Positions 1-7,735 of a DNA stretch of 19,644 bases are shown here, one piece after another. Position 1 is the stretch's first letter; the number at the start of each line of letters is the position of its first letter. The stretch covers positions 1 through 19,644 of the forward strand of contig JAEZDC010000082.1 of NCBI GenBank assembly GCA_023429825.1, in the 5' to 3' direction. The notes below the pieces were generated by a model. It was not told the DNA's origin, ran no database searches, and was given only the letters and a program-made list of their open reading frames with translations. Both the position numbers and the translations under genes were made by a program. Origin of the DNA: Bacteroidota bacterium. Its GTDB lineage: Bacteria; Bacteroidota; Bacteroidia; Chitinophagales; Chitinophagaceae.

Positions 1-1049
1 GGCATCTCGTAATCCATTGCCATCAGCTTTATTCCCCTGCTTATCTTACTTACTTCCTGTTCCCTGTTATAGTTGCGGTTCTTTCCGTCGGTGTCAATCA
101 GTCCGAGATAATCAATGAACAACAGGTCTACCTGCCCTTTTTGTTTTAGCTTGGTAACTTTTGCTTTGATGTCCGATATGTTCACACTGGCAGTATCACT
201 CATCATGATAGGCAGGTGGGCAAGATCACTATTCACTACTTTATAAAAATGGTCGGACTGTTGCTGGTCCCGCATCCTATTGCGGTTGATCCGCCAGAAC
301 TCCACCTCTGAAACAAGCGAGGATAGCCTGGCCGTAATCTGCGTATTATTCATCTCTAAACTCACAAGGCCGACTTTATGCCCTTTCATGGCAGCTGAGA
401 GCACCATCTTACCCATGAAAGCTGATTTACCTACTGATGGCCTTGCAGCCACCACGTACATCCCTCCCGGCATCAAACCGCCCGTGATCTTATCCAGCTT
501 ATTGAATCCGGTTGTGATACCTACGAGGTCTTTATCCTTCACGTTATCCATGTGCTGGTACATATCAACCAAAACCTCGTCTATGCTTTTAAAGTCGTTG
601 GTGACTTTTATCTGCATGATCTTTTTCAGCCTGTCCTGAATGTCATCGATATTCTGCAGTATGTCTTTGTTCTCATCAATGCCCCCCATCGTGATCTTCA
701 TAGTCTCTCTTTCCACGTACATCTGGCGCAGGATCATGGAATGATATTCCAGGTTAGCAGTTGATACTACAGCGTGCATAGTTTTTATCAGGTAATAGTG
801 AGCCGCACTGCCCCCCATTTCTTCACCATGTTTCTTTGTCCATTCTACAAGTACAGTAAGTAAATCCACCGGCAAATTATTATCCCACATTTCACTCATC
901 AGGGCATAGAGCTTCTGGTGATGGTCCCAGTAAAAAACTTCAGGCGTGAGAATACCGAATACTCTGCCCAATGCATATTTTTCCAGCAGGAAAGCACCCA
1001 TCACCGCCTGCTCTAAATCGATCGAATAATGTACGTTCTGCTTAAACAT
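1..1049 (-). CDS. dnaB: Replicative DNA helicase DnaB (partial, runs off left edge)
   Basis: Hexameric helicase that unwinds DNA at the phage replication fork. The frame opens at the ATG at 1047-1049 and stays open to base 1, giving about 349 residues without a stop, so the C-terminal end lies outside the window. The N-terminal part (to about residue 110) matches the DnaB N domain. The RecA-like domain has Walker A ARPSVGKS at about 202-209 and Walker B LLFIDYLGL at about 309-317, followed by the NREQEVSKISRGIKLMA segment typical of DnaB. The start overlaps the stop of the initiator gene by 8 bases (ATGTTTAA), so the two are probably translationally coupled, as expected for a helicase made with its loader. 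The family assignment is near certain; whether the missing end is intact cannot be seen. Confidence 0.96.
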   Translation of the reverse strand, partial: MFKQNVHYSIDLEQAVMGAFLLEKYALGRVFGILTPEVFYWDHHQKLYALMSEMWDNNLPVDLLTVLVEWTKKHGEEMGGSAAHYYLIKTMHAVVSTANLEYHSMILRQMYVERETMKITMGGIDENKDILQNIDDIQDRLKKIMQIKVTNDFKSIDEVLVDMYQHMDNVKDKDLVGITTGFNKLDKITGGLMPGGMYVVAARPSVGKSAFMGKMVLSAAMKGHKVGLVSLEMNNTQITARLSSLVSEVEFWRINRNRMRDQQQSDHFYKVVNSDLAHLPIMMSDTASVNISDIKAKVTKLKQKGQVDLLFIDYLGLIDTDGKNRNYNREQEVSKISRGIKLMAMDYEM

Positions 1050-1854
1050 ATTTCTCAGCCACTTTATTTCCGTCCTTGTAATTGTTGTTATTACCAGCTT
1101 GCGTTCCCGCTGAATTTTTGAAATCCTTCTTTTGGAGCCAATTCATAAAGTGTATATACACCTCGTTTGAATCTTTGTAGTATTTAGCACCGGTGAGGCT
1201 TTGTTCTTTGAATACCTCGAACAAAGCGAGCAGTTCGTCATAAGTCAGCAACCTTCCTTTGCTGATCTTTACCATCGTCTGGTACTTTTCTAATTTATCT
1301 TCTGGTGGATTACCGATATCGCCAGGCTTAAAGAATCCATTCTTATTAACGGTAAAGGGGGAGGGGGTGTACTCTCCTTCTCCCCTTCCTTTTCCTATAT
1401 CCTTATCCTTATCCTTCGGGGAAATTTCAACGACTACTCCCCGAGTACTCCCCGAGCCTTTTACTAACTCTCCATCTTCCCTGAAAATGAATCCAATAGA
1501 TGACAGAATTTGTAAAAGCTCGTTTTCAGGACAATTCCTCGCCTTGGACGGTTTATCAACCTTCTGATGTTTTCTAAAAGTTCTGATGTAATAAAAGCTT
1601 TCACTTTTGTAAGTGAACGGAATGATCACCTCCAACTCAGACAAACGGTTCAGCCAGGATGAAAAAGCATCAATTCTGAGCTTATCCTTATATGGGTAGA
1701 TTTGGTTTTTGAGCCATACCGGGTTAGCCTTTACCACTCCATAGTCATCGGAAAAATTCCAGATGCCAATGAAGGTGAGCAAGACAGCTTCTGTTTCTTG
1801 TCCTAGTTTTGCGTCATTCCAGAAATCGGGCTTAATAGATCTTATACGGGGCAT
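1042..1854 (-). CDS. Phage replication initiator / helicase-loader-like protein
   Basis: 270 residues. The N-terminus MPRIRSIKPDFW followed by a compact domain (to about residue 100, including FSDDYGVVKANPVWLKNQIYP) is the winged-helix N-terminal domain common in phage replisome-organiser proteins, which bind the origin and recruit helicase. The middle (about 125-170) is a low-complexity Gly/Lys/Asp-rich linker, and the C-terminal part (about 190-250) is a helical domain that may contact DnaB. It sits directly upstream of, and overlaps, dnaB, which fits an initiator-loader. The linker DNA carries tandem repeats that may be the origin. Function comes from N-terminal family resemblance plus context; no catalytic motif is expected. 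Confidence 0.8.
   Translation of the reverse strand: MPRIRSIKPDFWNDAKLGQETEAVLLTFIGIWNFSDDYGVVKANPVWLKNQIYPYKDKLRIDAFSSWLNRLSELEVIIPFTYKSESFYYIRTFRKHQKVDKPSKARNCPENELLQILSSIGFIFREDGELVKGSGSTRGVVVEISPKDKDKDIGKGRGEGEYTPSPFTVNKNGFFKPGDIGNPPEDKLEKYQTMVKISKGRLLTYDELLALFEVFKEQSLTGAKYYKDSNEVYIHFMNWLQKKDFKNSAGTQAGNNNNYKDGNKVAEKYV
1352..1456. repeat. Repeat-rich segment in initiator gene, candidate phage origin
   Basis: This stretch holds a G-run block (GGGGGAGGGGG near 1357), a long pyrimidine-only tract (1371-1395), three tandem ATCCTT units (1399-1416) and two perfect tandem copies of the 11-mer TACTCCCCGAG (1435-1445 and 1446-1456). Eleven is not a multiple of three, so the two copies are translated in different frames; the repeat therefore exists at DNA level, not for the protein. 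Lambdoid phages place iterons of the origin inside the initiator gene, so an origin is a reasonable inference. Only two long repeat copies are present, fewer than in lambda. Confidence 0.45.
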
Positions 1855-1956
1855 GTCTCAATTGGGTATTGGTAGTGATGGTATGTACTTAGAATAACAG
1901 AAAAATATGGTATGTGGTTTTTAAGGTGGTGATCTCATTTCTATGTGGCTTTTATT
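1855..1956. other. Gap with repeated ACATACCA leader motif
   Basis: About 100 non-coding bases upstream of the initiator gene. Read on the minus strand they contain CACATACCA (1908-1916) and TACATACCA (1879-1887), then CCAATACCCAATTGAGAC just before the initiator ATG. Related TACATAYCA strings precede other early genes at 5855-5867 and 7075-7087. I see no TAnnTTTG promoter box and no hairpin terminator here, so the operon probably reads through. Confidence 0.4.
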
Positions 1957-2190
1957 TCAATTAAATATTTTCAACTGTATTTTTTCAACGACCTTTTGTT
2001 CTTCGAGTAGCTTGATCGTGTTATCGATCTCCCGCTCAAGTCGTTTCTTTGTTTCCTTGTCTGATCCGACTCGATATCTTTCAAAGGCTTTCTGGAAATA
2101 CCGCATACGCCTTGTTCGATCTACGAACTTGTTAAGTATGTTCTGCATCTCTTTTATCTGGGCCGTGAGGTCTAGTTCTAGTTCGGTCAT
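1957..2190 (-). CDS. Small coiled-coil protein, unknown
   Basis: 77 residues, highly charged and predicted helical throughout, with a heptad-like pattern (IKEMQNILNKFVDR, then LEREIDNTIKLLEEQ). No Cys pairs, signal peptide or membrane segment. It lies 4 bases downstream of the 109-aa Cys-rich gene in the same operon. I do not recognise a family; a small coiled-coil accessory protein of the early region is all that can be said. The opposite-strand frame over the same bases is low-complexity and not credible. Confidence 0.7.
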   Translation of the reverse strand: MTELELDLTAQIKEMQNILNKFVDRTRRMRYFQKAFERYRVGSDKETKKRLEREIDNTIKLLEEQKVVEKIQLKIFN

Positions 2191-2194
2191 TAGT

Positions 2195-2524
2195 TTATTC
2201 TTTCGGTGTCCAGTAAGGGCAGTTTCTTACAGGTAGTATATGGTACTCTTGTGATGTGTGATATCCGGAATTCTCTATCAATTCCATCAAGTCATTCTCA
2301 GACAAAATCTTGCAATCCCTAACCATGTAACTACTCTTCATTGGGGCAGGATCATATATCTCTTCAACCTCTTTAAAGTAAACCTCATGTTTGCAGGTCG
2401 AACAACATTTGTTCGCAGGATTCTTCCAGCAAACCATTTCATGCCTAGTTATTAAGTCGACACTTGGTTTTGCCTTTGTTCCACATTTAAAGTCACAGAG
2501 ATATTTTATTATTTCTCTCGGCAT
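2195..2524 (-). CDS. Cys-rich small protein, probably zinc-binding
   Basis: 109 residues with eight cysteines. They form pairs or clusters at C10/C14, C32, C40-C41/C44 (KCCSTCKH), C71 and C102 (NCPYW). This arrangement suggests one or two structural zinc sites, but I cannot name a family. The start ATG shares one base with the stop of the 82-aa gene upstream (TAATG), a sign of translational coupling. Likely a phage early accessory protein; the zinc role is inferred from Cys spacing only. Confidence 0.75.
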   Translation of the reverse strand: MPREIIKYLCDFKCGTKAKPSVDLITRHEMVCWKNPANKCCSTCKHEVYFKEVEEIYDPAPMKSSYMVRDCKILSENDLMELIENSGYHTSQEYHILPVRNCPYWTPKE

Positions 2525-2772
2525 TAGTATTTTCTTGGTGTTTCACGCTCAAGCAATAATGTTTTCGCGGCCTTATCAATGACCTCCACAACATCCCTCC
2601 AAGTTGGCCTTTCAATCTGTCTTTGTGCAGTCAAAAGTTTTTCCTGATCGATAGCGTCAACCTCAACAACATGATGAAGCTTAATCGCTATAGACATTCT
2701 ATTTAGCTCATTGATCAATTCCGGATACTTCGGAAGAGAAATCTCTTCGTAAGGTTTTCTAATAGATTTCAT
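2524..2772 (-). CDS. Unknown small early protein
   Basis: 82 residues, soluble, mostly helical by composition, without Cys. The middle carries many Asp/Glu and Val residues (VVEVDAIDQEKLLTAQRQIERPTW). It is linked to its neighbours by overlap on both sides: ATGA with the 91-aa gene upstream and TAATG with the 109-aa gene downstream. No family recognised. Confidence 0.7.
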   Translation of the reverse strand: MKSIRKPYEEISLPKYPELINELNRMSIAIKLHHVVEVDAIDQEKLLTAQRQIERPTWRDVVEVIDKAAKTLLLERETPRKY

Positions 2773-3044
2773 CGGTTACTGTTTTTTTTATGTTCAAATT
2801 TTCCGCAAGCCACCCATCCGGCTCTCCAATCAGTTGCAGGGCTGTTGGAGTTAGATGCCAGCGAACATTTTAAATATGTTTTGCTGAACTGTTTTCTAAT
2901 TAAGTGAATGCAGTTCTTGCATGTTTCTCCTTCGGTCTTTCCGTGTATCGTATGTAGCTGGCGCCATTGCTGAATTGCTATTCTCACCTTTGGCTTTGCA
3001 TCTTTTACTTCTGCTTTTACTTCTTCACCGAAAAGGTTTTTCAT
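2769..3044 (-). CDS. Small Cys-containing phage protein (CxxC...C...ACGKF)
   Basis: 91 residues. Four cysteines, C42, C45, C60 and C80, in the frame TCKNC-x14-KC-x8-ATDWRAGWVACGKFE. This spacing, with the TDWR.GW..CGKF ending, recurs in small phage proteins of Bacteroidota and probably holds one zinc ion; that is from memory of the pattern, not a search. The gene overlaps both neighbours by ATGA (stop inside the 82-aa gene start; start inside the 116-aa gene stop). Function unknown; a DNA- or protein-binding zinc knuckle is possible. Confidence 0.75.
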   Translation of the reverse strand: MKNLFGEEVKAEVKDAKPKVRIAIQQWRQLHTIHGKTEGETCKNCIHLIRKQFSKTYLKCSLASNSNSPATDWRAGWVACGKFEHKKNSNR

Positions 3045-3391
3045 GCTGCCTCCTGGTTAACGTATTCAACATTTAAACTTTCTCCTTTTGCTACACGCTT
3101 CACTACTTCTTCGATCACTTCTCTTTGTTCAGGTGTTAAGGCGAGCATCCAGTCAAAAACAGAATCAAAGAATAAGGTATCCCCCTGCTTTATTTCCTGC
3201 CTGAACTTTTCACGGCTTTCTGGTGTTAATGCATTCAGGATATCATTTTCTAAGAATGTTATTTTGTTTACCCATGATCCTGCCTGTTGTTTACCCGCCT
3301 GCTTACAGTCCAGTTTAAAACCTTCGAGATAGTGCTTTGCTATACTGATATGATAGCTTGCTTTGGTGAGTGATTTGGATGCTGCGCTCAT
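3041..3391 (-). CDS. Unknown early protein
   Basis: 116 residues, soluble, helical by composition. Two similar short stretches are seen, NALTPESREKFRQEIKQGD (about 53-71) and LALTPEQREVIEEVVKRVA (about 83-101). Both read aLTPExRexxxexvk, so the protein may contain a repeated helical hairpin. It begins 2 bases after the methyltransferase stop and overlaps the next gene by ATGA. No family recognised. Confidence 0.7.
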   Translation of the reverse strand: MSAASKSLTKASYHISIAKHYLEGFKLDCKQAGKQQAGSWVNKITFLENDILNALTPESREKFRQEIKQGDTLFFDSVFDWMLALTPEQREVIEEVVKRVAKGESLNVEYVNQEAA

Positions 3392-3392
3392 G

Positions 3393-4457
3393 CTATATCA
3401 GTGTTAATTGTTGTGCGGGATTGAATCTTTTTTCTGCTTCTTTTAGATTAAGAAGAGCCTGTTTGAAATAGCTTTCTTTAAGTTCTACACCAACAGCCCT
3501 TCTGCCAAGGCTCACTGCGCTGAACACCTCTGAACCAACACCAGCGAAAGGAGTTAATATGGTTTCACCTGGATTAGAATACAATTCAACAATTCGATCA
3601 ATTACGTCAAGTTGTAAGGGGTGAACATGCTTCTCATCGTCTTCGTCTTTACTATCTCTAAAAGGCAGCACGTTATCTATTCTGATATCGTCCCAAACGC
3701 TTGAAGCATACCGTTGCCAAATGATATGAGAAAGCTTATTTGTTTTGGGATCAGCCCAGCCATCATATTTACGCTGTAGTTCCTTGAATGAATTTTGTAT
3801 ATAAGATTCAATACCATCGGCCATACTGTTGACCTTGCTTTCTTCATTCCAGATAGGCTTTATTAAATCTCCGACGCCGTAAGTTTCTAAGTGTGCAATG
3901 AGTAATGGAAACTGACCAGCATAGTGCTTTAGTCCGCATGGGTGAGTTACGGGCACTTCTCTTTCACCTCGCTTTTTAAATACCAGTATATAATCAGGAG
4001 AGGCTGTGAAACATCTTGAACTGTCTTCAACAATAAGCTTGTGCATTAGACTGCGAACCATTGTTCTCATGCGAACCTTCAAAGGCTCTTTCCAAATAGT
4101 AATTCGATTTTTATAATCAAACCCATACTTTTCGTGTAGTGCTATGATCTCATGAGGAAAGTCCCACAATACCTCGGTTTTGGTATTCATCACGTCGGTG
4201 CAATGGACCGCCGTAATCGTACCTTTTTTATGTACTCTCGCTTTCTCTGCAATCAAAAATTCGTACTGACGTAAGAATTGATCTTTCGTTTCGCAATTGC
4301 TGAAATCATATATACTACTGCTGTAATTGTAAAGACCAGCGAAAGGGGGAGAATAAACGCTCAGGTCTATGCTGTTATCCGGTAACGTAGGAGCTACTGC
4401 CATGCAATCCCCCTCATACAAAGCGTAGCTGTCCGTGATGATTTGATTATTGATCAT
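3393..4457 (-). CDS. DNA methyltransferase, beta class (N4-C or N6-A)
   Basis: 354 residues. Transfers a methyl group from SAM to an exocyclic amino group of a DNA base. Motif IV SPPF is near residues 36-39 (VYSPPFAGLYNYS), and motif I TPFAGVGS is near 302-309, followed by AVGVEL. Motif IV before motif I is the beta-class order, as in the PF01555 family. SPPF is more usual for N4-cytosine enzymes, but N6-adenine cannot be excluded. Its ATG overlaps the stop of the helicase gene by 4 bases (ATGA), so the pair is coupled. No restriction endonuclease is nearby, which suggests self-modification or anti-restriction rather than a restriction system. Target sequence unknown. Confidence 0.92.
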   Translation of the reverse strand: MINNQIITDSYALYEGDCMAVAPTLPDNSIDLSVYSPPFAGLYNYSSSIYDFSNCETKDQFLRQYEFLIAEKARVHKKGTITAVHCTDVMNTKTEVLWDFPHEIIALHEKYGFDYKNRITIWKEPLKVRMRTMVRSLMHKLIVEDSSRCFTASPDYILVFKKRGEREVPVTHPCGLKHYAGQFPLLIAHLETYGVGDLIKPIWNEESKVNSMADGIESYIQNSFKELQRKYDGWADPKTNKLSHIIWQRYASSVWDDIRIDNVLPFRDSKDEDDEKHVHPLQLDVIDRIVELYSNPGETILTPFAGVGSEVFSAVSLGRRAVGVELKESYFKQALLNLKEAEKRFNPAQQLTLI

Positions 4458-5839
4458 GATGCTTTTAAAAATTTTGGTATCTGAATAGGTTTATCAAAGT
4501 GTCTATCTTTTATATCGTAAGACTGATGCAGATTTGCATTCAATTCTGAAAAAAGCTCATTTGCTTTGGCGGCTTTTACATTGAGGCTGTCTATTACTCT
4601 TTTTTGACCATCAGAGAAAACACGATCAACTATTACATCATTCAATTGCCCAAAGCGCCAAAACCTTCTTATTGCCTGGTAGTATCGCTCGTATGAAAAA
4701 GTTGGGAAGTAAACCGTGTGATTACAGTGTTGCCAGTTTAAACCGAATGCAGTAATTTTCGGCTTAGTGATAAGTTTTTTTATTTCACCATTAGCAAAAG
4801 CTAACAGTACTTCTTCTTTCTGGTCCAATTTCATCGACCCTTTAAGTTGATAAGCCGATGAGTCCAATTTCTCTAATAGGTCTCCTTCTGAATTTAGGTT
4901 ACACCAGTACACAGATGTATCATGATGTCTAGCCATCTCTACAGCCTTTAAGCAACGTGATTCAATCGTGTCCTTTTGTTCAGCATGCACCTCTGATTGC
5001 CTGCGAGCAATGGCGTTAAACATTAACAACTGCCCATTAACGACTTGATTTTTTTCATTCCTTACGGAGTGATCATTAACCACAAGATTTGGAAGCATGT
5101 GTCTGCTATCATCGAACCCCAAATCAGAAGGTTTCCGCATAGATATGGACCATCCCGAAACCCATTGAAAGAACGCTTTACGAGCATGACCCTTCAAAAT
5201 CCACTCTGTTCCAATATTCATAGGCGAAATGGTGTCCTCGTTATTCTTGAAAAACTTGGTAAGCATATCGGTGTAACCCATGTAGCCCAACGCTTCTGAA
5301 GAAGTTCCTAATTCTGTGTAATCATTTGGTGAAGGGGTTGCAGTAAATAGATACCTATACCTTATTTGTTTTAAGAAAGCGGTTATTTGTCCCTTGATAG
5401 CTCCGTCGAAGTTTTTGAGAATAGAACTTTCATCTAAAATCACGCAATCAAAATCACCGGCATCCAAATGGTGCAATCGCTCATAATTACAAACAACTAT
5501 TTTAGTTCTATATTTTCCGTCCTTAGTATAGCTGATATCGTCGATTTGAAATTTCTCAGCCTCCTTTATTGTTTGTTGTCCAACTGCCAAAGGAGTAATG
5601 ATTAGGACCGGCTTGTTCGTGTGTCGCACGTAATTGACAGCTGTTACTAACTCAAGAATTGTTTTCCCAAGACCAGTATCAATAAAATCCGCACACCTGC
5701 CTTTTCTGATAGTATAGTCAGCTACATATTTCTGGTAATCGAACATTGAATCTGGAAGCCATAATGAGCTAATTCCATAATCAACTGTACTGTGCTTCTT
5801 TGAAAGGATAAATGAAGTATAGTCTTTATGCTGCTGCAT
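4454..5839 (-). CDS. SNF2/DEAD-like superfamily 2 helicase-translocase
   Basis: 461 residues. An ATP-driven DNA translocase or helicase. Visible motifs: Walker A DTGLGKT (54-60), motif II VILDESS (133-139), motif III TATPS (166-170), and motif VI QAIRRFWRFGQ (388-398) after ITAFGLNWQHCNHTVYF (362-378). The RxxRxGQ-type motif VI and the DESS box resemble SNF2-type translocases in phages. No nuclease domain is visible. Overlap with the downstream methyltransferase suggests a shared job, such as scanning DNA during modification or acting against restriction; that is inference. The leader upstream carries TAAATACATACCAATCAA on the minus strand. Confidence 0.92.
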   Translation of the reverse strand: MQQHKDYTSFILSKKHSTVDYGISSLWLPDSMFDYQKYVADYTIRKGRCADFIDTGLGKTILELVTAVNYVRHTNKPVLIITPLAVGQQTIKEAEKFQIDDISYTKDGKYRTKIVVCNYERLHHLDAGDFDCVILDESSILKNFDGAIKGQITAFLKQIRYRYLFTATPSPNDYTELGTSSEALGYMGYTDMLTKFFKNNEDTISPMNIGTEWILKGHARKAFFQWVSGWSISMRKPSDLGFDDSRHMLPNLVVNDHSVRNEKNQVVNGQLLMFNAIARRQSEVHAEQKDTIESRCLKAVEMARHHDTSVYWCNLNSEGDLLEKLDSSAYQLKGSMKLDQKEEVLLAFANGEIKKLITKPKITAFGLNWQHCNHTVYFPTFSYERYYQAIRRFWRFGQLNDVIVDRVFSDGQKRVIDSLNVKAAKANELFSELNANLHQSYDIKDRHFDKPIQIPKFLKAS

Positions 5840-5890
5840 AGGTTCTTTCTTGATTGGTATGTATTTAAAAAATGGGGTAAGGAATGTATC

Positions 5891-5906
5891 AGCCTCGTTA
5901 GAGGCT
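5891..5906. repeat. Short hairpin AGCCTC-GTTA-GAGGCT between genes
   Basis: A perfect 6-bp stem with a 4-base loop in the 73-base gap between the 246-aa gene and the helicase gene. On the minus strand it is not followed by a U-run, so it is unlikely to be a strong terminator. It could stabilise or process the mRNA at this one loose junction in an otherwise tight operon. Confidence 0.4.
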
Positions 5907-5912
5907 AATTCA

Positions 5913-6653
5913 CTACTTATTTATGATCACAAAACCTTCGCACGATTTCAGTTCTTCTTCGAATATTCCTTCAACCCGGGAATCCATCGCCTCTTTCATT
6001 CCTACTGATTCTAACCAGAATTGTACATCTCCATTCACTACATCGTAACATATTTCAACAGTGATCTTTGAGCTTGCGAAACCTTTAAAAAGAGGAAGTG
6101 TAAGCGTGAACTCTTTTGCCATTCCGCCATCGTCCACGGTCTTTACTTCAAGCAAGTTTCTTTTGTTACCTGCATTGTCTTTTTCCTGCTGGATTTCGGT
6201 TTCGCTTTTGATACGGAGCTTATAGAGTCCTGCCATTACACGTGCGTGTTCGTTCTTATCTTCGAAGAACAGGCGATTGAACTTTAGAAGCTCAACGAGC
6301 TGCTTGCGATTGTAATACTTTGGATCGCCCGATCCTGTTGAAATTTGGAACTGCTTCAATTCGTCCGATTGCTCCAGCTTACCGGTGATTGTAGCACCAT
6401 AGAAGTTCTCGGGATCAAGCTGCAAAACGATTGTCCTTTTATTTTTATCCACGCTAACGATCGCCTTGTCTTTATCAATAGCCTGAGAACTGAAACCGTT
6501 TTTGCGGTTATTAATGAAATTTGCTACTGAATGAATATCCCCCGAGATATTAATGATATTGGGTTCTTTGAGTGGCAAAGGATCCTGTGCTTTACCTTCA
6601 CGGAGTATCAGTTCTCCGTTTGCTGATTCGATTTTCAATGTGAGATTTTCCAT
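5913..6653 (-). CDS. Conserved-looking phage early protein, unknown (DUF2303-like?)
   Basis: 246 residues, soluble. The N-terminal half is beta-rich (LTLKIESANGELILREG; NIINISGDIHSVANFI; AIVSVDKNKRTIVLQLD), then a helical part KYYNRKQLVELLKFNRLFF, then beta again. The layout (short repeats of FI, a Val-rich sheet, then LVELLKF) recalls the DUF2303/YfdQ type of phage protein, but I cannot confirm it. It shares TAATG with the 139-aa gene upstream, and the two likely act together. No catalytic motif, Cys pair or membrane segment is visible. Confidence 0.75.
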   Translation of the reverse strand: MENLTLKIESANGELILREGKAQDPLPLKEPNIINISGDIHSVANFINNRKNGFSSQAIDKDKAIVSVDKNKRTIVLQLDPENFYGATITGKLEQSDELKQFQISTGSGDPKYYNRKQLVELLKFNRLFFEDKNEHARVMAGLYKLRIKSETEIQQEKDNAGNKRNLLEVKTVDDGGMAKEFTLTLPLFKGFASSKITVEICYDVVNGDVQFWLESVGMKEAMDSRVEGIFEEELKSCEGFVIINK

Positions 6654-7072
6654 TACTGGTTGGCTGTTTTAGAAAGTGAAAAAATGGTTGCTTGCTTTTC
6701 CTCTGGACGCAGACGGCGTGAGCTGATCAGGTAACCATCATTGTCGTAAGTTTCCATCATACCATCATCGTGATTAGCGAGGTGGAATAATGTTCCGTCT
6801 ACTTTTGTCTGACCGGTTCTAATCTCAGAAAGAAGAAGACTGTTCTCTTTTTTCAAAGGATCGATCTTGTCCTTCCAGAGTTTTACAGCTTCTTTTTTCT
6901 CTTCTTCCAGGTCAAAAAGTTTGATGGAGTTTTCAGTCAGGATATCTTTTTTGATACCCCGCTCTTCTTCGGTCAATGCCTTGTGATAGGTCGTTTGCTC
7001 AACCTTCGCAGCATTTTCCTGAAGAATCATTAACCGCTCCTTTGCAGTTAACTCAGGCATGAATTGTTTCAT
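6653..7072 (-). CDS. Unknown early protein with central coiled coil
   Basis: 139 residues. The stretch from about 35 to 90 is very rich in Lys, Glu and Leu (LFDLEEEKKEAVKLWKDKIDPLKKEN) and likely a coiled coil. The end (about 95-135) is a small domain with HDDGMMETYDNDGYLISSRRLRPEEKQ. The R-x-L-RPEEKQ ending is a pattern I associate with small phage proteins, without a known job. Its ATG lies in a 20-base overlap with the membrane-protein gene upstream. The leader has TAAATACATATCAAC before the ATG. Confidence 0.75.
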   Translation of the reverse strand: MKQFMPELTAKERLMILQENAAKVEQTTYHKALTEEERGIKKDILTENSIKLFDLEEEKKEAVKLWKDKIDPLKKENSLLLSEIRTGQTKVDGTLFHLANHDDGMMETYDNDGYLISSRRLRPEEKQATIFSLSKTANQ

Positions 7073-7712
7073 GTTGATATGTATTTAAGTGATTAAAATT
7101 TTTATTGGGTGTATGTATACTCTTTTCAAATGGTTTCAAAACTGTCGATGATGCTTTAACAAAGCCTTCATCTAATATTTTCTGATGCTTGGGTACTTTC
7201 TTAAATGTGGTTGAGTACTTGAACTGCTCATAGTAGGTAAGTTCTGCGTGCTCATCAGGTGTTAATATTTCACCAGTGTAGATGCATTGGTAATTCATAG
7301 TTAGCGCCTTGCGGATTGATCTTCTGATATCGTTTTTGTTATCATAGCGAATTACCATGCAGATCAGGAACACTACCGGGTAAGTAAGGAAATAGATATA
7401 GAAATAATTATCCTTACAGAAGTTTAAAAAGAACCTGTATATCTCCCACGAAAAGAATATCAGTAGAGTCCAGTATAGCGCCCGCTTTATCGGGTCCTTG
7501 CCCTTACTGTCAATAACAGCAATAACAGCCATCAGCCAGGGAGCAAGCTTATAGCCTACAAAAAGCCAAACCCAGTCTTTACTCATCTTATAATCTATAC
7601 CGCTCCAGACATCGATCTGTTTTTCCGGTTCCGATACGTTATGCCATGCTTCGCTAAGCAAAGGCACTATACCACAGAGGGCAGCTATAATACAGGTTCT
7701 GGTAGTGATCAT
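7053..7712 (-). CDS. Early membrane protein with four predicted spans
   Basis: 219 residues. Four hydrophobic segments: about 5-20 (CIIAALCGIVPLL), 48-68 (VWLFVGYKLAPWLMAVIAV), 79-98 (LYWTLLIFFSWEIYRFFLNF) and 104-123 (FYIYFLTYPVVFLICMVI). The last 95 residues are hydrophilic and probably cytoplasmic, with many His and Lys residues near the end (NKNFNHLNTYQHETIHA). Membrane proteins inside a phage replication operon are uncommon; possible roles are superinfection exclusion or membrane anchoring of replication. No family recognised. The stop is 20 bases inside the 139-aa gene. Confidence 0.75.
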   Translation of the reverse strand: MITTRTCIIAALCGIVPLLSEAWHNVSEPEKQIDVWSGIDYKMSKDWVWLFVGYKLAPWLMAVIAVIDSKGKDPIKRALYWTLLIFFSWEIYRFFLNFCKDNYFYIYFLTYPVVFLICMVIRYDNKNDIRRSIRKALTMNYQCIYTGEILTPDEHAELTYYEQFKYSTTFKKVPKHQKILDEGFVKASSTVLKPFEKSIHTPNKNFNHLNTYQHETIHA

Positions 7713-7735
7713 TTTCTCTTTAGTTTAAGCAGTGG

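Noticed and set aside
280..764. Plus-strand frames of 119 and 70 codons
   Set aside because: They lie opposite dnaB, whose Walker motifs are clear on the other strand; composition is unlike a protein.
1259..1567. Plus-strand frame of 102 codons
   Set aside because: It is the shadow of the initiator linker and is rich in Ser/Pro/Leu from the pyrimidine tract.
1943..2236. Plus-strand frame of 97 codons (Ser/Phe rich)
   Set aside because: Opposite the coiled-coil and Cys-rich genes; low-complexity translation.
5045..5299. Plus-strand frame of 84 codons
   Set aside because: It is inside the helicase gene between motifs III and VI.
5331..5341. GGTGAAGGGGT inside the helicase gene as a member of the TPSP repeat
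   Set aside because: It encodes the motif III residues TATPSPND, so it is explained by protein function.
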